Source: JBEIHX01 sp040381075
GTDB taxonomy: Bacteria > Pseudomonadota > Alphaproteobacteria > Caulobacterales > Aquidulcibacteraceae
Direction of reading: 5' to 3'
DNA length: 64,000 nucleotides
NCBI GenBank assembly: GCA_040381075.1
Contig: JBEIHX010000007.1
Span: 62,001-126,000, forward strand
The notes under the pieces were generated by a model, which saw nothing but the letters and a program-made list of their open reading frames with translations, ran no database searches and had not been told where the DNA came from. The translations under genes were made by a program, and so were the position numbers. Below, piece by piece: positions 23,967 through 32,608 of the stretch (position 1 is the stretch's first letter; each line of letters opens with the position of its first letter).

Positions 23967-25379
23967 ATGACTGACCGGCCCAGCGCGCCCCTGCGAAAGA
24001 TGCGCGTGATCAGCCTCATCCTGATCGCCGGCGCGCTCCTGGCGCTGCTTGCGCCGGCGCGCACGGTCAACGCCCCGCCCCCCGAGGGCGTGGAGATGCA
24101 AGACCTGACCTGGGTGGAAACGCGCGCGGCGCGCCTGGCCGGGACAGCCACGGTCATCGTGCCGACCGGCGCGACAGGGGCGCGGGCTCAGGACATGGCC
24201 CTCGGCGCGCGCACCGCCCGGATGCGCGCCGCCGCGCGTCGACGCGCCCAGGAACGCGGCCATACCCTGGTGGCGCCCGTCTTTCCCTACGGCGCAGCAT
24301 CGCGTGACGCCCCCACCAGCACCTCCGGCGGCGGCGGGCATGACGCCCTGGCGGACATCGCCCTGCCCGCGCCCGTGTTCGCCGGCGTCCTGGAGGGGGC
24401 GGCCCGCAGCCTCAAGGCGGCTGGCTTCACCTCCATCATCTTTGTTGCGGCGGATGAAGAGAGCGGGCGAACCCAGATCGAGGTCGCGCGCCGCCTGTCG
24501 CAGCACTGGGCCGGCGCCGGCGTGACAGTGGAGGCAGAAACAAGCGGGCCGTCCATGGGCGGCCCGGTCGAGACCCGCGCGGGCGCGCCGCCGGACGACA
24601 CGGTCGAACTCGCATCCATGACCCAGTCCGCGCTGCACGCCGCGCGCGCGGCCGGTTGTTCCACCGTGATCGTTCCGACGGGCGGCCTCGAGCAGAACGG
24701 CCCGCACATGATCCTCGGCAAGCACGATTACCTGGTCGCCCATGCGGCGCGGCGGATCGCGCGCACGCTCGGCCGCACCCTGGTGGCGCCGGTGATCCCT
24801 TTCGTCCCCGAAGGCGACTACGATCCGCCAAGCGGCCATCTGCGCTTCCCCGGCACCATCGGCGTGCCGGACAGCGTGCTCGCCGGCGTGCTGGAGGGCG
24901 TGGCGCGGCGCCTGAAAGCCGCCGGCTTCACCACCATCGTCTTCATCGGCGACCATGGTCAAAGCCAGCCGGTCCAGGCCGGGGTTGCGGCGCGCCTGTC
25001 GCACGAATGGGCCACAGCCGGCGTTCAGGTCGCGCAGATCGCAACCTACTACACCGCGCCGGAGCAGGCCGTGACGCTGCGCCAGGAAGGCTTCAGCGAC
25101 GCTGAAATCGGACAGCACGCGAGTGTGGTCGATACATCCGAAATGCTCGCCGTGCATCCGGCGGGGGTGTATCTGGGGCGCTACCGCCCGCCGTCGTTCC
25201 GGCTTGAGGATACCGGAGTCTACGGCGACCCGACCCGGTCAGGCGCCGCACTTGGCGAACGCCTGATCCGGATGCGGATCGACGCCGCGGTGCGTGAGAT
25301 CAGGGCCGTGCGGGCCGGCGACCGCGCAGACCAGCGCGCCCGACACCCCAAAACGGCAAGTCCGCCTGGGGCCAACTGA
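23967..25379 (+). CDS. Two-domain creatininase-like protein
   Basis: A 470-residue protein with an N-terminal hydrophobic anchor (ISLILIAGALLALLAPA, about 15-31) and two creatininase-type halves. The C-terminal half has VIVPTGGLEQNGPHMILGKHDYLVAHAARR (about 233-262), FPGTIGVPDSVLAGVLEGVARRLKAAGFTTIVFIGDHGQS and DTSEMLAVHP, with Glu, His and Asp metal ligands. The N-terminal half repeats the scaffold (TVIVPTGATGARAQDMALGARTARMRAA, ALPAPVFAGVLEGAARSLKAAGFTSIIFVAADEES) but every metal ligand is changed. It looks like an internal duplication in which one copy became a pseudoenzyme. An exported amidohydrolase is inferred; substrate unknown. Confidence 0.78.
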   Translation: MTDRPSAPLRKMRVISLILIAGALLALLAPARTVNAPPPEGVEMQDLTWVETRAARLAGTATVIVPTGATGARAQDMALGARTARMRAAARRRAQERGHTLVAPVFPYGAASRDAPTSTSGGGGHDALADIALPAPVFAGVLEGAARSLKAAGFTSIIFVAADEESGRTQIEVARRLSQHWAGAGVTVEAETSGPSMGGPVETRAGAPPDDTVELASMTQSALHAARAAGCSTVIVPTGGLEQNGPHMILGKHDYLVAHAARRIARTLGRTLVAPVIPFVPEGDYDPPSGHLRFPGTIGVPDSVLAGVLEGVARRLKAAGFTTIVFIGDHGQSQPVQAGVAARLSHEWATAGVQVAQIATYYTAPEQAVTLRQEGFSDAEIGQHASVVDTSEMLAVHPAGVYLGRYRPPSFRLEDTGVYGDPTRSGAALGERLIRMRIDAAVREIRAVRAGDRADQRARHPKTASPPGAN

Positions 25380-25727
25380 CCGGGCGCACCGCCCTCCTCC
25401 GCCGACGCGCCGCGGCCAGCGGCCGGATCGCGGCGCGGTTCGCCCGCGGCGTGCGAGGGCGGCGTGCATTCGCCTCGCAGGCGTCGGCCTTCCGTTTTGT
25501 GCATTTTTGTGATAGGCGTCCCCATATCGGATGACTTCGTGTCCGCGCCGATTCCAATCGCTCCCGGGGCGGCCCCTCGGTGCGAAGTCAGGCGTGGCGA
25601 CTGGGAGGTCGGTGCAGTCGTGTTCGGGCACAGCCTGGCGTCGCCGGGCGTTTCCGAAGCGCTCCGGTGGGTGAAACGGGAGGCAATGCAGCGGGTCAGG
25701 CGAAGGGGCGTCCCTGCGCCTCTCCCT

Positions 25728-25770
25728 CAGGTTTTGCCCCCGCAGGTTTTGCGCCCGCAGGTTTGGCCCC
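25728..25770. repeat. 15-bp tandem repeat, 3 copies
   Basis: CAGGTTTTGCCCCCG and two variants (CAGGTTTTGCGCCCG, CAGGTTTGGCCCC) stand head to tail with 15-bp spacing in the cdnL upstream region. Confidence 0.85.
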
Positions 25771-25804
25771 TCGCTGGGATGGCGCGCCGGATCGGCTCCC
25801 TGGG

Positions 25805-25852
25805 TGGCTGGATCCTGGAGTGGCTGGATCCTGGAGTGGCTGGATCCTGGGG
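25805..25852. repeat. 16-bp tandem repeat, 3 copies
   Basis: TGGCTGGATCCTGGAG occurs three times at exact 16-bp spacing, the last copy with one change. Confidence 0.9.
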
Positions 25853-25885
25853 TGGGTATGCAGGCCTGTGTCGGAGGCCTGACAG

Positions 25886-25929
25886 AAAGGACCACGGGCG
25901 AAGGACCACGGGCAAAGGACCACGGGAAC
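25886..25929. repeat. 14-bp tandem repeat, 3 copies
   Basis: AAGGACCACGGGCG and two variants at 14-bp spacing, about 34 bp after the previous repeat block but with an unrelated unit. Confidence 0.88.
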
Positions 25930-26299
25930 AGGGAGGGTCGACAGCGGGTTCAGCGGAAATTGGCGCCCGCCGAAGGCAGGCCCCACACCGAAGCGGGCTG
26001 GACTGAACAGGCTGGCCCGCCCATGGGGATACGGCGGAGCGGGAAACAGCCTGCAGCCCGGATGACACGGGCGGCAGCAGGTCGCACGGGCAGCAGTCAG
26101 GCAGCACTGGCGGCAGTCAGGCGACACTGGCGGCGGATGGCTTTGCCAGGCGATGGCTGACGGCAGGAAGGGCGGGGACCTGGGTAAGGGCAGGGACCCG
26201 AAGAAGGATACAGACCCAACGTCGAGCCGCGCCCTCGTGCGCGTTTTCGGCGATGACAGCGTGAGCAAGACAACGTCGTTTTACAAGGTGGTGGAAAAG

Positions 26300-26818
26300 A
26301 TGGCGACAAAGACCGACAAAGACGCGCTGGTCTTCAAGGCTGGGGATCATATCGTCTACCCGGCGCATGGCGTGGGCCGGGTAACCGGCGTGGAAGTCCA
26401 GACCGTGGCGGGCCACAAGCTTGAAGTCTACGTCATCCAGTTTGACCAGGACAAAATGACCCTGCGCGTGCCAACCGCGCGCGCCAAGGCGTCCGGCATG
26501 CGGCCGCTGTCGAGCACCAAGATCATCGACGACGCACTCAAGACGCTGACCGGTCGTGCGCGCATCAAGCGGACGATGTGGTCGCGCCGGGCCCAGGAGT
26601 ACGAGGCCAAGATCAACTCGGGCAACATCATCGAAATCGCCGAAGTTGTGCGCGATCTGCATCGGGCCGGCGATCAACCCGAGCAGTCGTACTCGGAGCG
26701 TCAACTGTACGAGTCGGCGCTTGACCGGCTCGCGCGCGAAGTCGCCGCCGTCGACGGCTGCGACCAGGAGACAGCGCGCAAGCGTCTGGCTGCCTCGCTG
26801 GCCAAGAAGGCGGCCTGA
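26300..26818 (+). CDS. cdnL: CdnL/CarD family RNA polymerase-binding regulator
   Basis: A 172-residue protein of the CarD_CdnL_TRCF family, which binds the RNA polymerase beta subunit and stabilises open complexes, controlling rRNA and growth genes. The N-terminal Tudor-like RNAP-interaction domain reads VFKAGDHIVYPAHGVGRVTGVEVQTVAGHKLEVYVIQFDQDKMTLRVPTARA (about 11-62), followed by the helical DNA-binding domain with MRPLSS and TMWSRRAQEYEAKINSGNIIEIAEVVRDLHR including the conserved Trp. ATG 26300 matches the usual N terminus and is preceded by a GGTGGA sequence; GTG 26261 and an ATG at 26153 are in frame but extend into non-conserved sequence. It is monocistronic. Confidence 0.93.
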   Translation: MATKTDKDALVFKAGDHIVYPAHGVGRVTGVEVQTVAGHKLEVYVIQFDQDKMTLRVPTARAKASGMRPLSSTKIIDDALKTLTGRARIKRTMWSRRAQEYEAKINSGNIIEIAEVVRDLHRAGDQPEQSYSERQLYESALDRLAREVAAVDGCDQETARKRLAASLAKKAA

Positions 26819-26936
26819 GCCGCCGTCAGACCTCAGGACCTACATCAGGCCGGGCGCCCGCAGGGTCTTTCCGACCGAGATCCTGCGGCGACCCGGGACG
26901 ACGCCCCCGCATCAGGCCGCCGGAGCACGGTCAGTC

Positions 26937-26995
26937 GCGCACTGGCAGTCCCGCACTGGCAGTCCCGCACTGGCAGCCGCGCACTGGCAGCCGCA
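26937..26995. repeat. 14-bp tandem repeat, 4 copies
   Basis: CGCACTGGCAGTCC-type units repeat four times with small changes. The block ends at 26995, six bases from the stop codon of the minus-strand hydrolase, and the shared core CAGTCCCG recurs across that stop codon. A related CACTGGCGG element lies on the other side of cdnL at 26106-26137. Confidence 0.88.
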
Positions 26996-27000
26996 GGCGG

Positions 27001-27858
27001 TCAGTCCCGGGCGTTGGGCGCGAGCGTTCGGCGCAACAGTCCGCGAAACGCCTCCTCCGCCTCGGCGGTCAGGGCCGGATCAAAGCGCACGCGCACGTCG
27101 CGCGCCTCCGGTTCATCAAAGGCGTGCGTTGCAGTTTCAAACCAGATGATCTCAACCGGCGCGCCAGCGCGGGCCATCTTCTCCAGCACCAGCCGCGGCG
27201 TGCGCACGCCCACCACCACGTCGCGTCCCCCGAGCACGGCCAATGTCTGCGGCGCCACGCGCCAGCCATCGCGCGCGCTCAGGCTCGACGGACCTGCATA
27301 GGGATAGACCAGAAACGTCGCCCTGAGACCGGCAAGCGGCGCCTCCGGCAGACCCGACAGCCCGGTCGCCTGCGCCATCGCATCGCCAGGCGCAAGCGCC
27401 AGCGCGTCCATCACGCTCCAGCCGCCATGGCTCCAGCCCGCAGCCGCCAGCCGCGTCGGGTCAGCCCAGGGCTGGCGACGGGCGAATTCAAGCGCAGCGT
27501 AAAGATCACCCGCACGCTCGCGCCCCCACAGACGCAGGCCCAGACACACCGTCGCATACGCCTCCAGTCGGCTGATGCCGCGATGGGCGTAGGAGTCGAC
27601 AACCAACGCCGCAACACCGGCGGCGCGCGCAGCCTCAGCCCAACGGGTCTGATGCGCGCGACGCCCGCCGCAGCCATGCATCAGCACCACCACCGGATGA
27701 GGTCCCGGCCCCTCCGGAACATATGCGTCGATGTACGCGCCAAGCGCGGCGATCCGCGCCTCGAACGTGTCCGCCCGCGCCGCAGACGGCCCAGTCGCCA
27801 TGATCAGCCCTCCCACCGTCAGGAGAAGACACCGCAACAGCCAGCCATGGCGCCACAT
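27001..27858 (-). CDS. Dienelactone hydrolase-like alpha/beta hydrolase
   Basis: A 285-residue exported alpha/beta hydrolase. After a basic N terminus and a hydrophobic segment (LLRCLLLTVGGLIMATGPSAARA) comes VVVLMHGCGGRRAHQTRWAEA (oxyanion region), the nucleophile elbow GWSHGGWS, and the acid/base part VLGGRDVVVGV and FETATHAFDEPEARD with the catalytic His. The DLH family includes carboxymethylenebutenolidases and esterases; the substrate is unknown. ATG 27858 gives a normal signal peptide; a longer frame to 28023 runs into the divergent lipoprotein gene. The 58-bp intergenic gap contains GGTCA-N5-TGACC at 27871-27885, possibly an operator. Confidence 0.82.
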   Translation of the reverse strand: MWRHGWLLRCLLLTVGGLIMATGPSAARADTFEARIAALGAYIDAYVPEGPGPHPVVVLMHGCGGRRAHQTRWAEAARAAGVAALVVDSYAHRGISRLEAYATVCLGLRLWGRERAGDLYAALEFARRQPWADPTRLAAAGWSHGGWSVMDALALAPGDAMAQATGLSGLPEAPLAGLRATFLVYPYAGPSSLSARDGWRVAPQTLAVLGGRDVVVGVRTPRLVLEKMARAGAPVEIIWFETATHAFDEPEARDVRVRFDPALTAEAEEAFRGLLRRTLAPNARD

Positions 27859-27916
27859 TCTTGCGTCTTGGGTCAATTCCTGACCTAGTTCGACAGGACG
27901 AGCAGAGGAGGCGAAC

Positions 27917-28432
27917 ATGCGCACAGACCGCCGCACGGTGATGCTGGGTTTGGCCGGATGGGGCGTCAGCGGGCTCGCAGGCTGCGGCAAACCTGAGGTC
28001 CCGGGCGCCGTCGGCGTGGTCAATGGTTTTTACGTCCAATATCTCCTGCCGGATGGCGAACCGCCGCCGCTGCTGTCGCTGCCATGGACGGACAAGGTGC
28101 GCAGCCTGCTGGAGCAGGTCCTGTCCCGCGAAATGCGCACCGGTGAAACCCTGCTTGGCTTCAACCCCCTGGTCGATGGGGCGACCGGCCGGATCGAGGG
28201 ACTGACAGTGGATCTCGCCGGGCCCGCCCTCGGCGACGTGGCGATTGTGTCGGCCACCTTCCTGAAGGACGCCGCGCCGCGACAGGTGCTCTTCGACATG
28301 CGCACCAACGGGGCGAAGTGGCTGATCGAAAACATCCGCACCGATCGCTGGCAATTCCTGACCACCCTGGCCACCGCCCTGCAACGCCCCTACCCGACCC
28401 CCGACCTTTGGAAGCCGCGCCAGCCGGGCTGA
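27917..28432 (+). CDS. Tat-type lipoprotein, DUF3828-like
   Basis: A 171-residue exported lipoprotein. The N terminus MRTDRRTVMLGLAGWGVSGLAGC has twin arginines, a hydrophobic core and a lipobox LAGC with Cys23, so export by Tat and lipid anchoring are likely. The body (YVQYLLPDGEPPPLL, then LLGFNPLVDGATGRIEGLTVDL, AIVSATFLKDA, VLFDMRTNGAKWLIENIRTD, and a final helix) has the shape of small NTF2-like periplasmic domains and resembles DUF3828 proteins; this match is tentative. It is divergent from the hydrolase gene and followed by a long tandem-repeat block. Confidence 0.65.
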   Translation: MRTDRRTVMLGLAGWGVSGLAGCGKPEVPGAVGVVNGFYVQYLLPDGEPPPLLSLPWTDKVRSLLEQVLSREMRTGETLLGFNPLVDGATGRIEGLTVDLAGPALGDVAIVSATFLKDAAPRQVLFDMRTNGAKWLIENIRTDRWQFLTTLATALQRPYPTPDLWKPRQPG

Positions 28433-28474
28433 CGCATGGCGCAGGGCGGGGCGCAGGGCGGGGCGCCAGGCGGC

Positions 28475-28597
28475 CCGGCCAACCCCAGCCCAGCCAACCC
28501 CAGCCCAGCCAACACCAGCCCGGCCAACCCCAGCCCGGCCGACCCCAGCCCGGCCGACCCCAGCCCGGCCGACCCCAGCCCGGCCGACCCCAGCCCC
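28475..28597. repeat. 15-bp tandem repeat, about 8 copies
   Basis: Units of the type CCAACCCCAGCCCGG repeat at 15-bp spacing; copies drift from AACCCCAG to GACCCCAG from left to right. A second block (GCGCAGGGCGGG, 12 bp) stands directly before it at 28437-28465. Both lie between the convergent lipoprotein and pgl genes, starting just after the lipoprotein stop. Confidence 0.93.
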
Positions 28598-28640
28598 GGG
28601 GAGCGACGCCTTTGGGAGTGAAGCCTTTTGGAGAAAGGCC

Positions 28641-29297
28641 TCAAGGAGCCCAGAAAACCTCCGTCTGCGGGCAGGCAAGGATCGCCCGGATCGGCGCGGT
28701 GCGGGCGTCGTCACCCGCCAGCGCGTCGCCAAGCACCTCAAGCTTGCGCGCACCGGTGATCAGAACTGCAATGTAACGCGCAGCACACAGACGATGGGCC
28801 GTCAACGTGAGGCGTGGATGCGCCGCATGCGGCGGGTCGAGACGCACCAGCGTGCGCGCGCCCGTCAAGGCCTCCTCAAGCGCAGCCGCACCGGGAAACC
28901 AGGATGCAGTGTGCCCATCCTCGCCCATGCCCACGACAGCGACATCCGCCGGCCATGGGAAGGCGTGCATGAGCGGATCCTCAACGGTCAGGGAAATGAA
29001 CCGCGCCGCCGCCGCGCGGCCCTGAAGCAGGCGACGGCGCACCAGACCTTCATTGCTGTCAGGACTGTCAGGCGCCACCAGACGCTCATCACACAGCGTG
29101 ACCGCGACCTGCGCCCAGGCCAGGTCGAGTGCGCCCAGACGGTCAAAGAGCAGGCCAGGCGTGGCGCCGCCCGGTACGATCAGCCCAGCCTCGCCGCGGT
29201 CCTGCAGGGCGGCCCGCAGACGCTCGCCGACCGCATCGGCGAGATCGCGCGCGAGGCGCTCGCTGGACTGCGCGCGATGGATGGGCGGCTGGCGCAT
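28641..29297 (-). CDS. pgl: 6-phosphogluconolactonase
   Basis: A 218-residue protein of the NagB/6-phosphogluconolactonase family, hydrolysing 6-phosphogluconolactone to 6-phosphogluconate in the oxidative pentose phosphate or Entner-Doudoroff route. The family marks LIVPGGATPGLLFDRLG (about 39-55), VTLCDERLVAPDSPDSNEGLVRR (about 67-88) and VAVVGMGEDGHTASWFPGA (119-137) are all present. The ATG at 29297 gives the usual length; the longer frame to 30122 lies antisense to the enoyl-CoA hydratase. In related bacteria pgl sits between zwf and edd; here it is alone, next to fatty-acid genes. Confidence 0.95.
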   Translation of the reverse strand: MRQPPIHRAQSSERLARDLADAVGERLRAALQDRGEAGLIVPGGATPGLLFDRLGALDLAWAQVAVTLCDERLVAPDSPDSNEGLVRRRLLQGRAAAARFISLTVEDPLMHAFPWPADVAVVGMGEDGHTASWFPGAAALEEALTGARTLVRLDPPHAAHPRLTLTAHRLCAARYIAVLITGARKLEVLGDALAGDDARTAPIRAILACPQTEVFWAP

Positions 29298-29429
29298 GGG
29301 TCTCCCGCAGAATGCCCGCTCCGCCAGCCCCAGGACAGCAGACCAGGCGGACCGGCGAGCGATGGTTGCGCCTGGACAAGATCCCGGCGCGCGGCCAGAC
29401 ATTCGACGAATACCGCGGCGGAGGAAAGC

Positions 29430-30218
29430 ATGAGTGACGTCATCCTGGTCGAAAAGCGCGACGGCGGGGTCGCCATCGTGACGCTGAACCGCCCTGAGGC
29501 GATGAACGCCCTGTCCCGGGCGGTGCGCAAAGGCCTCAAGGAGGCGATCGACGCCCTGCAGGCGGATGACAGTGTGCGCGCCATCGTGCTCACCGGCGCC
29601 GGCGAGAAGGCGTTCACCGCAGGGCTCGATCTGAAGGAACTCGGCTCCGACACCGGCGCGCTCGGCGCCGCCAATGCGACAGATCCCGCCGACAACCCCG
29701 TGGCCGCCATCGAGTCGTCCCGTAAACCAGTGATCGCAGCGATCAACGGCGTCGCCATCACCGGCGGCTTTGAACTCGCGCTTGCCTGCGATGTGCTGAT
29801 CGCCTCGTCCAAGGCCCGCTTCGCTGACACGCACGCCCGCGTCGGCATCATGCCTGGCTGGGGCCTGAGCCAGAAACTGTCGCGCCTGATCGGCGTCTAT
29901 CGCGCAAAGGAATTGTCGCTCACGGGCAATTTCCTGGACGCCGAAACCGCCGCGGCCTGGGGGCTGGTCAACCGGGTCGTGGCGCCGGAGGCGCTGCTGG
30001 AGGTCGCGGTGAAACTCGCACAGGACATGGCGGGCCTGGAGCCGACCCACGCGCGCGCCTACAAGTCGCTGATCGACGAGGGGTTCAAACTGGCGTTCGG
30101 CGATGCGCTCGCCCATGAGCACGCCACCTCGTCCAGGCTCAACGCAGCCGTCACGCCAGACGATGTCGAGCGCCGGCGCGGCGCAGTCCAGGCGCGCGGC
30201 AAGACGCAGGTGTCCTGA
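29430..30218 (+). CDS. Enoyl-CoA hydratase/isomerase family protein
   Basis: A 262-residue crotonase-fold enzyme, adding water to enoyl-CoA or a related step. Visible are VAIVTLNRPEAMNALS, the oxyanion-hole loop AFTAGLDLKELGSD and AAINGVAITGGFELALACDVLIASSKARFADTHARVGIMPGWG. Usual catalytic Glu positions in the second loop read F-E-L and I-M-P, so the exact reaction is open. A strong GGAGG ribosome site precedes the ATG at 29430. Its stop is two bases before the next gene's ATG, so it forms an operon with the M28 membrane peptidase. Confidence 0.9.
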   Translation: MSDVILVEKRDGGVAIVTLNRPEAMNALSRAVRKGLKEAIDALQADDSVRAIVLTGAGEKAFTAGLDLKELGSDTGALGAANATDPADNPVAAIESSRKPVIAAINGVAITGGFELALACDVLIASSKARFADTHARVGIMPGWGLSQKLSRLIGVYRAKELSLTGNFLDAETAAAWGLVNRVVAPEALLEVAVKLAQDMAGLEPTHARAYKSLIDEGFKLAFGDALAHEHATSSRLNAAVTPDDVERRRGAVQARGKTQVS

Positions 30219-30220
30219 AC

Positions 30221-32497
30221 ATGGCCGCGCGCGCCCCGGCCGTCGCCCCGCTCGCGGGACTGGCGGCGCTGGCCGCAGTCCTCGGCCTGTGCCTCGCGGC
30301 GGCCCTGTCGCAGACGACGGCGCCGCGCGGCGCTGCAGGAACCGGCTGGGACGCGCAGGCCGGTCGCGCCACGCTCACCACACTGCTGGCCGAGGAAACG
30401 CCGCACCCGGTCGGCTCGCCCGCCAACCGGCAGGTGCGCGACCGCATCCTGGCGCGCCTCACAGCGGCAGGCTATGCGCCCGATGTCGACGCACGCCTGT
30501 TCTGCACGGCGCGCGCGCCAAACCCGGGCTGTGCGCGGGTCGAGAACATTGCTGCGGTCAGGCGCGGAACCCGCCCGGGCGAAGCGCTGCTCGTGACAAC
30601 CCACTATGACAGCGTGCCAGCCGGCCCAGGGGCGAGCGACGCGGGCTCGGCGGTGGCGATCCTCCTCCATCTCGCCGAGGCGATGAAAACGGCAACGCCG
30701 CGCAACGACGTGATTTTTCTGTTCACGGACGCTGAAGAGGTCGGGCTGCGGGGCGCGGGCGCCTTCGCTGCGCACGATCCCCGCTTCGCAACCGTGAAGA
30801 CGGTTCTCAACGTGGAGGCGCGCGGCGCCGCAGGACCAAGCTACATGTTCGAGACGGGGCCGGGAAACTCCGCCCTGATGGCGCTCTATGCGCGCAACGT
30901 CGCCCGCCCGGTGACCAGCTCACTGGCCTATGAGGTCTACCGGATCCTGCCGAACGACACGGATTTTTCCATCTACCGCGACGCCGGGCGCAATGGCTTC
31001 AATCTCGCCTTCGTGGGCAGTGCGTCTGTCTACCACTCCCGCGAGGATCGGCCCGGCAATCTTGATGCAGACACCTTCCAGCATCACGGCGACACCGTCT
31101 TCGCCCTCGCCAAAGCGCTTGCCGCGACTGACCTGTCCAGCCTGCAGAGCAAGGACGACGTCAGCTATTTTGACGTGGCGGGGCGGTTCCTCGTGTTGTG
31201 GCCGAACGCCTGGAACCTGCCGCTGGCCGCGCTTGCCGTCATTGGCGCGCTGGCAGCAGGCTGGCGCGCGCGCGCCAGCCTGACGCGCGCGCAGATCCTC
31301 TGGGCGGTCGCCGCGCTGATCGCAACACCGCCGCTTCTGTTTGCGGTCGGCTGGCTGCTCCGCTTCCCGCTCGCCCTGTGGCCCGGCGCCCTGCCGACTG
31401 ACCATCAGGCGCCCTGGCCGGCCCGCATCGCACTGGTGTGCGCGCTCGCCACGGCGACATGGCTGATCGCCCTCCTCTGTGCGCCCAGGGCCGGCTGGCG
31501 CGCCCTGCTCATTGCAGGCTGGCTGGCGACCGCCCTGCTCGCGCTCGCGACCGCGCTCACACTGCCCGGGGGCGCCTATGCCGTGCTGTGGCCGGCGGTC
31601 GTGTTCGCCGTACTCGCGAACGCTCCAGGCGACGCGAAACGCGCCCTGACAGCCGCAGGCGCAGCGGGCGCGCTCATCGCCTGCTTCTTCTGGATGAACC
31701 ACTTCCTGGCGCTCGAGGTGGTGCTGGGCTTTCCGCACAGCAGTTTCAAGCTGCTCGCCCTGTTCCCGCTCGCCCTCGTGCTCCTCGGGCTGTTCGCCCG
31801 GCTTGCGCCCACACCCGGGGCAGGCGCGCCAGCGCTTGCGGCGGCCGGACTGGCGACGCTCGTCAGCGCGGCGGTCGCCGCAACCACCACGCCGGTGACC
31901 CCGACACGCCCGCTCGGCCTCAACATCGTCTACGCCGCAGACGGGCAGGCGGCGCCGGTCTGGATCGCCCAGTTTTCCGGTCGGGTCGACCGCGGGTGGC
32001 TCGCCGCCAACGGCTTCTCCGCCACCACCCGGCGCCGCCTGTCGCTGGGCGTCTTCGACAGCCGTGACTACCTGCGCCCGGCAGCGCCGCTCCCCATAGC
32101 CCCGCCGCGCTTCGACCTGCTGAAGGTCGAAACCTCGAACGGCCTGCAGCGCTATGCCGGCGTCCTCCATCCCGGCGCAGGCGGGGCCAGCCTGCGAATC
32201 GCCAGTGACGCGCAGAGCCCGGTGCAGTTTCTGTCCGTCGAGGACCAGCCTGTATGGACCGCACCGCCCGCGGGCGGGCAGGCGCGCGCGCTGGCGCTGT
32301 CGGGACTGGGCCCGGGTCCGGTGCGGATGACGATCGCGTTCGCCCCGGGAGCCCGGAAGCGCTTCTGGCTTACCGAACGCTCCCTCCTGCCGGATGCGCC
32401 GGAACCGCGCGCCCTGACCAGCGCGCGCCCCGCCAATGCCGCGCCCATCCACAGCGGCGACGCCGCACTGGTGAGCGTGCGTGTGAATCTGCCCTGA
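30221..32497 (+). CDS. M28 family membrane metallopeptidase
   Basis: A 758-residue protein combining an N-terminal M28 aminopeptidase domain and a C-terminal membrane part, like the ERMP1/Pff1 type. An N-terminal hydrophobic segment precedes THYDSVPAGPGASDAGSAVAI (zinc His and bridging Asp, about 127-147), DVIFLFTDAEEVGLRGAG (catalytic Glu-Glu) and NDTDFSIYRDAG. From about residue 325 some seven to eight hydrophobic helices follow, then a C-terminal soluble beta-rich domain. The peptidase domain would face the periplasm. It follows the enoyl-CoA hydratase gene by 2 bp. Substrate is unknown. Confidence 0.88.
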   Translation: MAARAPAVAPLAGLAALAAVLGLCLAAALSQTTAPRGAAGTGWDAQAGRATLTTLLAEETPHPVGSPANRQVRDRILARLTAAGYAPDVDARLFCTARAPNPGCARVENIAAVRRGTRPGEALLVTTHYDSVPAGPGASDAGSAVAILLHLAEAMKTATPRNDVIFLFTDAEEVGLRGAGAFAAHDPRFATVKTVLNVEARGAAGPSYMFETGPGNSALMALYARNVARPVTSSLAYEVYRILPNDTDFSIYRDAGRNGFNLAFVGSASVYHSREDRPGNLDADTFQHHGDTVFALAKALAATDLSSLQSKDDVSYFDVAGRFLVLWPNAWNLPLAALAVIGALAAGWRARASLTRAQILWAVAALIATPPLLFAVGWLLRFPLALWPGALPTDHQAPWPARIALVCALATATWLIALLCAPRAGWRALLIAGWLATALLALATALTLPGGAYAVLWPAVVFAVLANAPGDAKRALTAAGAAGALIACFFWMNHFLALEVVLGFPHSSFKLLALFPLALVLLGLFARLAPTPGAGAPALAAAGLATLVSAAVAATTTPVTPTRPLGLNIVYAADGQAAPVWIAQFSGRVDRGWLAANGFSATTRRRLSLGVFDSRDYLRPAAPLPIAPPRFDLLKVETSNGLQRYAGVLHPGAGGASLRIASDAQSPVQFLSVEDQPVWTAPPAGGQARALALSGLGPGPVRMTIAFAPGARKRFWLTERSLLPDAPEPRALTSARPANAAPIHSGDAALVSVRVNLP

Positions 32498-32608
32498 GGG
32501 CGGCTCGCATTGCCCGCCAAACCAGCTAGAGTGCCGGCGCTCCAAGAGGACAGGGGCGCCCTTGGGCGCATCTCGTCCGACACCACGCCACATCAGGGAG
32601 GACTGCGC

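Larger units (their letters stand above)
25380..26299. other. Long non-coding stretch rich in tandem repeats
   Basis: More than 900 bases between the creatininase-like gene and cdnL with no supported gene. It carries three separate tandem-repeat blocks (own entries) and further degenerate GGCAGCA/CACTGGCGG direct repeats at 26060-26137. Open frames on both strands give peptide repeats such as AKPAG, which come from the DNA repeats and not from a gene. The cdnL promoter must lie near its right end. Confidence 0.6.

Noticed and set aside
25239..25895. Frames encoding regular peptide repeats (AKPAG, NLRGQ types)
   Set aside because: The peptide repeats come from the DNA repeats and appear in several frames at once, so they do not indicate a gene.
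30920..32593. A 557-codon open frame on the minus strand
   Set aside because: Antisense to the M28 membrane peptidase, low-complexity Gly/Arg/Gln product, typical of high-GC shadow frames.
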